Positions 7,442 through 14,943 of a stretch of DNA of 64,000 nt are shown piece after piece. Made by a program: the position numbers and the translations under genes. This DNA comes from CAG-791 sp963593905. GTDB lineage: Bacteria; Bacillota; Clostridia; Lachnospirales; Lachnospiraceae. The notes below the pieces were generated by a model. That model was given only the letters and a program-made list of their open reading frames with translations, was not told the DNA's origin and did not search any database. Each line of letters begins with the position of its first letter. Within the stretch, counting starts at the first letter, position 1. The stretch is from contig CAVBBL010000006.1 in NCBI GenBank assembly GCA_963593905.1, positions 30,300 through 94,299 of the forward strand. Reading direction: 5' to 3'.

Positions 7442-8842
7442 TTATTCTACGGGAAAGCAAAGCTTTAGGAGAAACATCGGACTGCTCTCAATGTGCATCT
7501 CCACCCCCTGCTGCCCTGCCAGTCTGCGCAGATTGCCAAGTCCCCCGGTCTCTCGTATATTTTCTCCCGGCGGTACTCCGTTATTATAAACCGTAACCTC
7601 TACTCTGTCAGAATCTTTTTTCCCATTTCTTTCCCAGGCACAGACATAGAGTATATCTCCCCGGCCGTGCTTCACCGTATTGGTCAGACATTCCTGCAAA
7701 GCAATACAGAGCACATTTTCCTCGGGATCTCTTTTTTCTGTCAGTTTTTCTATTAAGGAACTGGAACTGAAAGCTTCTTTTTCACCTGTTTTCTCCCCTT
7801 CCGATTCCTCTTTGGGTGCCTTTGGATCTCCTCCCAGCACCACCTGCACCTGTAAAGCCTTGGCCTTTTTTAAGAAATCCTGCCAGAATGTCGTGGTGGT
7901 CTCTGTCGATTCCTCCGCCTCTCGTTTCATAACCCGCACGATATAATCCCACAATGCCAGCATCTCGCGAGGATGTCGTTCCTTAGGGGATTGACTTTGA
8001 TAAAGCCGATAGGACAACAGTGCATGCCCCACTTCATCGTGAATGCGAATCTTGGCCCGGAGGATTTCATCCTCTCTGGTAACCAGATTGATTTCCCTGT
8101 TAAGCTTATGCAATCTTTGATTTAATTTCTGCTGGCGTCTGCTGTCCTCTGCCAGCTCCTCTCCCAGCCGGTATTGCTCTGTGATATTGTAAGCCAGAAT
8201 CTCCCATCTGCCATCCCTATCTTTCAGCTGCGTACGTCTGAAGTCCCAAACAGTTCCATCAGATAGATGAACCTCTGCGGGATTCGAGATAGATTTTAAA
8301 TCATTCCAGAATCGATTGGCATTTAGAATCTCCGTACCAAAAAGTGATGCACAGAGTCTGTCCATCTGCGCGTTAACCAAAAGTGGGAGACCGTCCGCGG
8401 CCCCATAACAGATTCCCACCGGCATATAATCCATATTTTCCTTGATGGCACCGGGCGTCAAATGGCTTCTTTTTTCCCTTTGAAGACGTCTTCGAAGCAG
8501 ATACAGACTGACACTGATCAGCACCAGAATCAAAAGCAGCAAAAAGACCGGAATCCTCTCCAGCAAGGGAGATAAAAGCCGATTGACCTCCACAAGCTGT
8601 TTCGAGCTCGGTACGGAGGAATCTGCGCTCTCTATCCGGATCATATAGAAGTTCATCTCCTCCGTCATCGCCTGCAGAATACACAGACTTCCTGTGAAGA
8701 GAAGGAGCGTCTCTGCCCCAATGCAAAAGAGACGCTCCATCCATGCATTGATCAGTAAATACAGCAATAATGATGTAACAAAAGCATAGGCTGCCCCCAG
8801 AATGCATTGTCCGTTATAGGGAAGCATTGCAAAACTAATCAT
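7442..8842 (-). CDS. Membrane sensor histidine kinase (HisKA_3/DesK-like)
   Basis: 466 residues. Two to three N-terminal helices (residues about 10-60, then FLLLLILVLISVSLYLL near 100), a PAS-like region, and a coiled coil lead into the dimerisation helix with phospho-acceptor H in KIRIHDEVGHALLS, the HisKA_3 pattern that pairs with LuxR-type regulators. The ATPase domain has the N box in ALQECLTNTVKHG and the G box in ETGGLGNLR. ATG at 8842 follows TTAAAGAGGTAATT, the D end of a hairpin element. Signal unknown. Confidence 0.88.
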   Translation of the reverse strand: MISFAMLPYNGQCILGAAYAFVTSLLLYLLINAWMERLFCIGAETLLLFTGSLCILQAMTEEMNFYMIRIESADSSVPSSKQLVEVNRLLSPLLERIPVFLLLLILVLISVSLYLLRRRLQREKRSHLTPGAIKENMDYMPVGICYGAADGLPLLVNAQMDRLCASLFGTEILNANRFWNDLKSISNPAEVHLSDGTVWDFRRTQLKDRDGRWEILAYNITEQYRLGEELAEDSRRQQKLNQRLHKLNREINLVTREDEILRAKIRIHDEVGHALLSYRLYQSQSPKERHPREMLALWDYIVRVMKREAEESTETTTTFWQDFLKKAKALQVQVVLGGDPKAPKEESEGEKTGEKEAFSSSSLIEKLTEKRDPEENVLCIALQECLTNTVKHGRGDILYVCAWERNGKKDSDRVEVTVYNNGVPPGENIRETGGLGNLRRLAGQQGVEMHIESSPMFLLKLCFPVE

Positions 8843-9010
8843 AATTACCTCTTTAAGCCGCAGCTTGCTGCGGCTGCGTGAGGAGAATTTCGCGAAGGCG
8901 AATTCTCCGATACGATCTGCCAGGATGCCGCAGGCATCCTTATAATGACAGAAAATGACATCAGTCATTTGCTGTCATTTTCCCTCTTTAAGCCGCAGCT
9001 TGCTGCGGCT
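8843..9010 (-). repeat. Modular leader stem-loop element, complete copy (D-A-B-C-D)
   Basis: In minus orientation: hairpin D (AGCCGCAG-caag-CTGCGGCT, 9010-8991) then AAAGAGGG; A (TGACAGCAAATGAC..GTCATTTTCTGTCA); B (AAGGATGCC-tgc-GGCATCCT); C (GGAGAATTCGC-cttc-GCGAAATTCTCC); second D (AGCCGCAG-caag-CTGCGGCT) then AAAGAGGTAATTATG. The outer D hairpin is read as the end of the upstream kinase gene, and the inner one supplies the ribosome site of the downstream kinase. Confidence 0.85.
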
Positions 9011-10724
9011 GTTTTAGCCGCAGTGTGATATAACTGGTGTCTTCTTCTCTCGTCCTCCAAAGTTCGCCGCCAAAGGCCTTGATTCTCTCATTCCATTCCG
9101 AAGACAGATAAATCTCGTCCGTTGTATCCAGGGTCAGCTGCACCTGCAGCAGGGGGACGTCTGACTCTGGTTCTTTTTTTACCTCCAGTAAGGACATCCA
9201 CACCCGCAGATACGGCAGGGAGTTCTCTATGACCGTCTCCATAAATTCCCCTGCACAAAGAATCAACTCGCCGTCAAAGACATCGCTCCCTATGCACTCC
9301 ACATAGGTTTTGATACCGCACATGCGCAAGTACTCTAAGACCTCCGACGTAGCAAGATAGAGTTCCTCCACTTGCACTTTTCCCTGTTGGGCGAGTAAAA
9401 GCAGATTAGAATGACGCTTGATATATGCCGCCAGAAGACTGGCCCGCTGCATATTTCTGTCTACTTCCTGTTCTGCCTCTGCATCCTTCCCCTCTTTTTC
9501 GTCTGTCTTATTTATAATCTTTTCCGTCTGGTTCAGCAGTTCCTGCATCATCTCCAGCTGCTTGCCCACCGTACTGGCCATTTTGTCATAGAGCCTTGTC
9601 TTTTCCTCAATTCGGGCTTTTCGCTGTGCCAGTTTATTTTCCCCTTCCAGCATAGCATTTTCTTCTGTCAGAATGTCTCTATATTCTTCCAGCTCTCTGT
9701 TCAGACTGTTACGCTTGCTCACGTCCTCTGTCCAATAACCGATGCCGCCCTGCAGCGTCTGACTATAGAGAAGCAGATCGCCGTTATGCAAGGAAATCGG
9801 CTCCCTTAACGCTGCTTCTGCCTGTTTTATATTGATGGCCACTGTATTTCCTGAGTGATAGCGTATCCTGCCCTTTCGATCTAGAATACCGCCCGAAGCA
9901 GCCGATAGGTTCCAGAGATTTTCATAATCATCATTAGAATGGATCAGTCCGGCCTGAATCAATCCTTCTGTGAAGGCGATACAAAGTATGGAAAAAAACT
10001 CTGCCATATTGAATGTAAAATAATACCGAATCACCGGTATACTGTAGACGCTTACCATGTAAATCAGACCGATAGCCAGGGGCAGCAGCGGCATCCAGAT
10101 ATGTTTTCTGCTGGAGGTAACCCTGCAGCGTTTCATGGCGATTACTAAGGAACTGCAGACCAGTACAATCACCCACAGCATGGTCAAATAATAAAAAATG
10201 CAATGCGTATAATTATCGCCGACATGCCACTGGCTTGCTCCTTTGGGAAAACCAAAGGCCTGTTGATGCAGATCATTGGTCATCATTCCGATGGAAAGCA
10301 CGAAAGCCGGTATGTAAAGCCTTTTCCATTTCTTTTCGATCCTATAATCCCAGGGTTTTCCTATGCACAATACAGCAAAAAAGACACATAGTACAGAATA
10401 AATGATGGGCGTGTAGTAAAAATACCACACATAGCGGACGGCTGTTTCATTGTCCGAAAAAAAAGAGTGATTGACCAGCTTAACTAACAGCATCACACTC
10501 ATAAACATGACCATCCAGGTAAAGTAACGCCTTTTTTCCTCCTGAAGCAGTCGACGTCGCATCTGTACACACCAGATATACAATGCCGCCAGCATCATCA
10601 TCCCCTGGATATTATTGGCAGGAAATCCCTTCCAGCTGATGCTTAAATGGGAAAATACGGCGGATAGGATCACCAGAAGAAGGCATATTATATTGACTCT
10701 CGTGGTCTCTTTACTGCTGTGCAT
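8988..10724 (-). CDS. Seven-helix membrane sensor kinase-like protein
   Basis: 578 residues. Seven or so hydrophobic helices (residues about 10-260), a central PAS-like region, a long charged coiled coil with KARIEEKTRLYDKMA (about 350-430), and a C-terminal ATPase-like domain (VIENSLPYLRV, 490-570). A clear H-box is not obvious, and the G boxes are weak, so it may be an auxiliary sensor working with the canonical kinase downstream rather than an active kinase. ATG at 10724 follows AAAAGAGGTAGAT. The final residues QPQQAAA and the TAA stop are encoded by hairpin D of the repeat at 8843-9010. It lies 26 nt downstream of the MalY-type gene. Confidence 0.7.
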   Translation of the reverse strand: MHSSKETTRVNIICLLLVILSAVFSHLSISWKGFPANNIQGMMMLAALYIWCVQMRRRLLQEEKRRYFTWMVMFMSVMLLVKLVNHSFFSDNETAVRYVWYFYYTPIIYSVLCVFFAVLCIGKPWDYRIEKKWKRLYIPAFVLSIGMMTNDLHQQAFGFPKGASQWHVGDNYTHCIFYYLTMLWVIVLVCSSLVIAMKRCRVTSSRKHIWMPLLPLAIGLIYMVSVYSIPVIRYYFTFNMAEFFSILCIAFTEGLIQAGLIHSNDDYENLWNLSAASGGILDRKGRIRYHSGNTVAINIKQAEAALREPISLHNGDLLLYSQTLQGGIGYWTEDVSKRNSLNRELEEYRDILTEENAMLEGENKLAQRKARIEEKTRLYDKMASTVGKQLEMMQELLNQTEKIINKTDEKEGKDAEAEQEVDRNMQRASLLAAYIKRHSNLLLLAQQGKVQVEELYLATSEVLEYLRMCGIKTYVECIGSDVFDGELILCAGEFMETVIENSLPYLRVWMSLLEVKKEPESDVPLLQVQLTLDTTDEIYLSSEWNERIKAFGGELWRTREEDTSYITLRLKQPQQAAA

Positions 10725-10750
10725 ATCTACCTCTTTTACGGATTCTTATT

Positions 10751-11962
10751 TTACAGCAATACATACTTCTGCAGTCTGTGAAAAGCTTCTTCCACCCGAG
10801 ATTTGGGCAATGCCAGATTCATACGGATGGCATTATCGCCGTGGAAGGGTCTGCCGTCCTGCCAGGCCACACCTACTTCCCAACCGCCCTGCAATACCTC
10901 TTCAAAGGTTTTCCCATGTTTTTCACACCACTTCGTGAAATTCAGAAAAAGCATATAAGTGCCCTGCGGTCTGGAAAATTCCACCTCCGGATAATGCTCC
11001 TTCAGATACCCGCAGGCATAGTCCATATTTTCCGAAAGCACCTTGCACAGAGCATCGGTCCATTCTCTGCCCACCTGACTGTAAGCACCGATCAAGGCAT
11101 GCATAGACAGTACATTCATGCTGTTGTAATGGCTCTTTCCACTCTTAGAGCGCACTCTGTCCCGAAGGTATTCATTGTAAATGATGTGATAGCTGCCCAC
11201 CAATCCTGCCAGATTAAAGGTCTTACTGGGGGCATACAGAGCCACCGTGCGCTCTCTGGCATCCTCGCTGACAGATTGGGTGGGGATATGCTGATGGCCG
11301 TCCAGAAGGAGATCGGACCAGATCTCATCGGAAATTACCATACAGTCATATTTTTGGTAAAGTGCCATGGCCTTTTCTATTTCCCAGCGCTCCCACACGC
11401 GTCCGGTGGGATTGTGCGGGCTGCAGAAGACTGCCGCATGTATTCTGTTTCTGCGCAGTTTCTCTTCCATATCCTGATAATCCATGCGCCAGATACCTTG
11501 CTCATCCCGCACCAGGGGGCTTAGAACGATATGATAGCCATTGTCCTCGATGCAGCCGGTAAAGCCGATATAGGTGGGGCTGTGGAGCAGCACGGCATCT
11601 CCCGGCGCTGCAAAAGCTGTCAGGGCAGAGATCACGCCTCCCAGAACACCATTTTCATAGTCGATGCAATCCGGTGTCAGTCCTGTCACACCGTTTCGAT
11701 CTCTCTGCCAGCCGATGATGGCATCATAATAGGCTGGCGTAGGGGAAAAATAGCCAAAGGCAGGGTGGCTCACCCGTTGGATGATTGCCTCCTGTATAGA
11801 AGGCGCTGTGGGGAAGTTCATATCCGCCACCCACATGGGTATCAGATCAAAGCCTTCTTTGGGCGCCCGGGGCGCAAAGCTGCCGTCTCCCTCTCCCGGC
11901 ATATCTACTGCGATGGCATCCTTGCCGTGTCTGTCTATGATACTGGTAAAATCGAAGTCCAT
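10751..11962 (-). CDS. MalY/PatB-family PLP-dependent C-S lyase (putative cystathionine beta-lyase)
   Basis: About 403 residues, fold-type I aminotransferase. Recognisable blocks: IPMWVADMNFPTAP at the N-terminus, VFCSPHNPTGRVW, VISDEIWSDL, and the PLP lysine in YAPSKTFNLAGLVGS, all typical of MalY/PatB. The expected reaction is beta-elimination of cystathionine or cysteine conjugates; in some bacteria the protein also has regulatory roles. Start is placed at 11962 since ATGGAG sits 6 nt before it; an in-frame ATG at 11974 is possible. Cytoplasmic. The next gene begins 26 nt downstream, so cotranscription with the sensor genes is likely. Confidence 0.88.
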   Translation of the reverse strand: MDFDFTSIIDRHGKDAIAVDMPGEGDGSFAPRAPKEGFDLIPMWVADMNFPTAPSIQEAIIQRVSHPAFGYFSPTPAYYDAIIGWQRDRNGVTGLTPDCIDYENGVLGGVISALTAFAAPGDAVLLHSPTYIGFTGCIEDNGYHIVLSPLVRDEQGIWRMDYQDMEEKLRRNRIHAAVFCSPHNPTGRVWERWEIEKAMALYQKYDCMVISDEIWSDLLLDGHQHIPTQSVSEDARERTVALYAPSKTFNLAGLVGSYHIIYNEYLRDRVRSKSGKSHYNSMNVLSMHALIGAYSQVGREWTDALCKVLSENMDYACGYLKEHYPEVEFSRPQGTYMLFLNFTKWCEKHGKTFEEVLQGGWEVGVAWQDGRPFHGDNAIRMNLALPKSRVEEAFHRLQKYVLL

Positions 11963-11978
11963 GCTAGTCTCCATTTCT

Positions 11979-12029
11979 GAGCAGGTTCGCTGCGAAGAGG
12001 TGATGAGAATTCTGTATGCAGGAATTCTC
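11979..12029 (-). repeat. Degenerate leader stem-loop element (C- and D-like hairpins)
   Basis: GAGAATTC (12005-12012) is inverted as GAATTCTC (12022-12029), followed in the minus sense by CATCACCTCTTCGCAGCGAACCTGC, recalling the C-CTCAC-D order of the complete copies. Confidence 0.45.
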
Positions 12030-12120
12030 TGATTTTCTTATCATTTTACTATATTAGCTGCATTCCGAAAAGATGAGGGGATCATAATAAGATGAGTTAT
12101 CGCAATAGAAATTACAGATC

Positions 12121-12475
12121 AAGGTGTCAAGGTGCCGCCCGGCCATGCACCTGCTCATTTAATCATTTTGATGTAATGCCTTTTGTAGACTTTACCATTC
12201 AAGGTGTCCGGGTGCCGCCCGGCCATGCACCGGGGCGCGGCAGATGTCTCGCACCATGCACTTTGCACCGTTTTGCTAAGGTTCGCCTCTCGCCTTCGGA
12301 TGGCCGGCCCTTAACTCGCATCCCCGCTTGATGCGGGTCTGCTCAGACAGGCGGGCCTATCGAGCGCGCTCTGAAAGCGCGCCCGATACCATCCTCCGGC
12401 TTCGATGCCAACCTAAGCAAAACTGGCGCGCAGTGCAAAGGATGCGAGCCATTCTGCCACGCCCCGGTGCATTAC
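12121..12475. other. GC-rich structured element, possible noncoding RNA
   Basis: No credible gene lies in 12030-12657. A 31-bp direct repeat (12121-12151 and 12201-12231, two mismatches, exactly 80 bp apart) carries GTGCCGCCCGGCCATGCACC. From the second copy a 248-bp inverted structure begins: ATGCACCGGGGCG (12225-12237) pairs with 12460-12472, and pairing continues with GGCAGA, CTCGCA, CTTTGCAC and GTTTTGCT..AGGTT blocks on both arms. Inner hairpins include GCATCCCCGC..GCGGG and GAGCGCGCTCTGAAAGCGCGCCC. The base composition is much richer in G+C than its surroundings. A HEARO/omega-type RNA or other large structured RNA is possible but unproven. Confidence 0.55.
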
Positions 12476-12564
12476 GTTTTGCCAATTCATAATAAACAAC
12501 CCAGAAATAAGATTCTTTGTATAACAATTCCGGAATATGTATAAATTGATAATTCCGCACCGTG

Positions 12565-12616
12565 CAATAAAAAAGGCAGACAAAGACACAAGTTATATAA
12601 CTGTGTCTTTGTCTGC
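12565..12616 (-). terminator. Terminator of the YeiH-type gene
   Basis: Minus strand GCAGACAAAGACACA..TGTGTCTTTGTCTGC (stem 12576-12616) followed by CTTTTTTATTG. 15-bp stem. Confidence 0.9.
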
Positions 12617-12657
12617 AACGTTTTTCATACAGAACAGCTTTTTAGCCATAACTGTTA

Positions 12658-13695
12658 TTACCAAATTCGCATGACGTGCTGCATCAGGAGGCTGACGACG
12701 GTAATGCCGCACCAGCAGCAGGCACCCACCAGGATGGGCTTTCCTCCGGTCTTCACTAATTTGATCACGTTACTGTTCAGGCCAATCGCTGCCATGGCCA
12801 TGATGATCAGGAACTTGGACAGCTCCTTTAAGGGATTAAAAGTACTTGCCTCTATACCCATATTAACGCAAATGGTGGTGATAACGGCTGCAATTATAAA
12901 GTAAAGAATAAACATGGGAAAAGCTCTTTTTAAGCTGAACTTTGTCGCCTGTTTTCCCTCTTTTTGGCTCTTGCCGGCGCGAATCAGTGAAAGTATCAGT
13001 GTTATAGGAATAATGGCCAGTGTTCTGGTAAGCTTGACGGTCACAGCTTTATTCAGGGTCTCACTGCCAAGGTTCCACATGCTGTCCCAGGTGGACGCCG
13101 CTGCCGTCACTGAAGAGGTGTCGTTGATGGCGGTACCTGCAAAGATGCCGAAGGCATCCCCGTGCAGCGTATCAAAGCCGATAGCTTTTCCCAGAATCGG
13201 GAAAAAGATGGCTGCGAGCACATTGAAGAAAAAGATCACGGCGATAGACTGGGCCACTTCATTATCATCTGCGTCGATGACAGGTGCTGTAGCCGCAATG
13301 GCAGATCCGCCGCAGATAGAGGAGCCGACGCCTACCAGAATGGCTGTATTGGAGGGCACCTTCCATAGCTTTTGCAGTGCCCAGGCGATGACCAGAGATG
13401 TGGTGATGGTGCAGACGATGATGGGAAGGGACTGTCTGCCTGTCTCAAAAATCACGCCCAGATTCATGCCAAAGCCAAGGAGTACCACTGCGGTCTGCAA
13501 AATGATCTTTGAAGTCCATTTGATGCCTGCCTCTGCCTTTCCCTTATCCTGCCAGAACATAGCGATGACCATCCCTGCCAGGATCGCTGTCACAGCGCCG
13601 CCGATCACGGGAAAGAGCTTTCCGATGCCCCACGCCGGTATGGCGATCAGCAGGCATACCAGAATACCTGTAGCGTTTTTCTTTAAAAAATACAT
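12658..13695 (-). CDS. yeiH: YeiH-family putative sulfate/anion exporter
   Basis: 345 residues, about ten membrane helices. Characteristic UPF0324/YeiH stretches: VIGGAVTAILAGM, VVLLGFGMNLG, VGVGSSICGGSAIAA, FAGTAINDTSSVTAA and MAAIGLNSNV. The family is annotated as putative sulfate exporter, but substrates are poorly proven. ATG at 13695 is chosen because AGAAAGGAAG precedes it by 7 nt. It is divergent from a LysR-type regulator, as in E. coli yeiE-yeiH. Strong terminator downstream. Confidence 0.9.
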   Translation of the reverse strand: MYFLKKNATGILVCLLIAIPAWGIGKLFPVIGGAVTAILAGMVIAMFWQDKGKAEAGIKWTSKIILQTAVVLLGFGMNLGVIFETGRQSLPIIVCTITTSLVIAWALQKLWKVPSNTAILVGVGSSICGGSAIAATAPVIDADDNEVAQSIAVIFFFNVLAAIFFPILGKAIGFDTLHGDAFGIFAGTAINDTSSVTAAASTWDSMWNLGSETLNKAVTVKLTRTLAIIPITLILSLIRAGKSQKEGKQATKFSLKRAFPMFILYFIIAAVITTICVNMGIEASTFNPLKELSKFLIIMAMAAIGLNSNVIKLVKTGGKPILVGACCWCGITVVSLLMQHVMRIW

Positions 13696-13880
13696 TTGTA
13701 CTTCCTTTCTGCGCCGGCGCCCATGTTCCTGTCCTTGACCGGCCTGTCGATCGGATAACGGATGATTTCTGACAAAACGGAGTTCTCCGCAAGGATGACC
13801 GGTGTGCCATATCACATGGGCAGCGGCAATACTTTCTTCTTTTCAACCGGCATTGTATCACTGTACAATAATAAGGTAAA

Positions 13881-13899
13881 ATTATATATTTCTATAGAA
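13881..13899. promoter_or_regulatory. Candidate control site between yeiH and the LysR gene
   Basis: TTCTATAGAA (13890-13899) is a perfect palindrome in an AT-rich tract, next to TATAAT on the minus strand (13886-13881). This fits a LysR-type activation site, but the -35 region is weak and nothing else in 13696-14003 is clear. Confidence 0.35.
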
Positions 13900-14003
13900 T
13901 GATAAATTTATTTTATTATACTTTAACTGCTGTCTTTCACCTGTTTTTGATCTGATTTGTCAATGACTCTTCACAGCTATATTGCTCAGAAAGGATGATT
14001 CCT

Positions 14004-14891
14004 ATGCTAGATTTCAGAACAGAGACCTTTCTCACTGTATGTCAGACTCTGAATTACACGGCAGCAGCCAGGCAGCTGCACATTACGCAGCCTGCCGTCT
14101 CCCAGCATATTCACTTTCTGGAAAAAGAATACGGTGTCCCTCTTTTTCTGTATAAAAACAAACAGCTTTTCCTTACTGACGCCGGAGAAATACTCCGCAA
14201 GCATCTGCTGACCATCCAGAATGATGAGAAAGCAGTAAAGGAAGAACTGCGCTCTGTTCGTGCCGGCATAGAGACGCTTTCCATAGGGGTCACCATGACC
14301 ATCGGTGAGTATGCCATTGTCGATCGGCTCTCCGATTATCTGCACCTCCATCCGGAAATCAATCTGCATCTTCACTACGGCAATACCTCTCAGCTGCTGC
14401 AGCTGTTGGATCAGGGACAGATCCGCATGGCTATCGTAGAGGGAAACTATCCAAAAGGAAACTATGCCCACCAAAAATACAGCACAGAGGACTATATCGC
14501 CGTCTGTGCTGTATCACATCATTTTATAAAATCTGATCCGCTGCATATCACTGATCTTACAGAAGAGCGCCTGCTGGTGCGGGAACATGGATCCGGCACC
14601 AGAGACATTCTGGAGCAAAGCCTGACAACCAGAGGAATTCATATCTCTGATTTCCGGCATTACATTGAGGTAGAAAACATGCATACCATCATCGGTCTCC
14701 TGAAAAGGGACTGCGGCATTTCTTTTCTGTACAGGATCGCGGTGGAGGAAGAGCTGCAAAAAGGAACTATACGGGAAATTTCTCTGGAGGATTTCCGGAT
14801 GCAGCATGACTTTGACATGATCTGGGAAAAAGGCAGCATCTATACCGATAAATTTCTTTCCATCTCAGAAGCCATTACAAAGAACAAATAA
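14004..14891 (+). CDS. LysR-family transcriptional regulator (YeiE-like position)
   Basis: 295 residues. The winged helix-turn-helix occupies residues 1-60 (LNYTAAARQLHITQPAVSQHI), followed by the two-lobed effector domain with the LLVREHGSGTRDILE block that is common in CysB/YeiE/CysL-type proteins. ATG at 14004 sits 8 nt after AAGGA; the ATG at 13995 would overlap that site. Divergent from yeiH, so it probably controls it, perhaps in response to sulfur-containing anions (inference from the E. coli pair). Converges on the protease gene with no clear terminator between. Confidence 0.9.
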   Translation: MLDFRTETFLTVCQTLNYTAAARQLHITQPAVSQHIHFLEKEYGVPLFLYKNKQLFLTDAGEILRKHLLTIQNDEKAVKEELRSVRAGIETLSIGVTMTIGEYAIVDRLSDYLHLHPEINLHLHYGNTSQLLQLLDQGQIRMAIVEGNYPKGNYAHQKYSTEDYIAVCAVSHHFIKSDPLHITDLTEERLLVREHGSGTRDILEQSLTTRGIHISDFRHYIEVENMHTIIGLLKRDCGISFLYRIAVEEELQKGTIREISLEDFRMQHDFDMIWEKGSIYTDKFLSISEAITKNK

Positions 14892-14943
14892 AACACAGGA
14901 TGGATATGCATGCCGGCTGTTGCTTTTATTGCTTTTATTGTTT

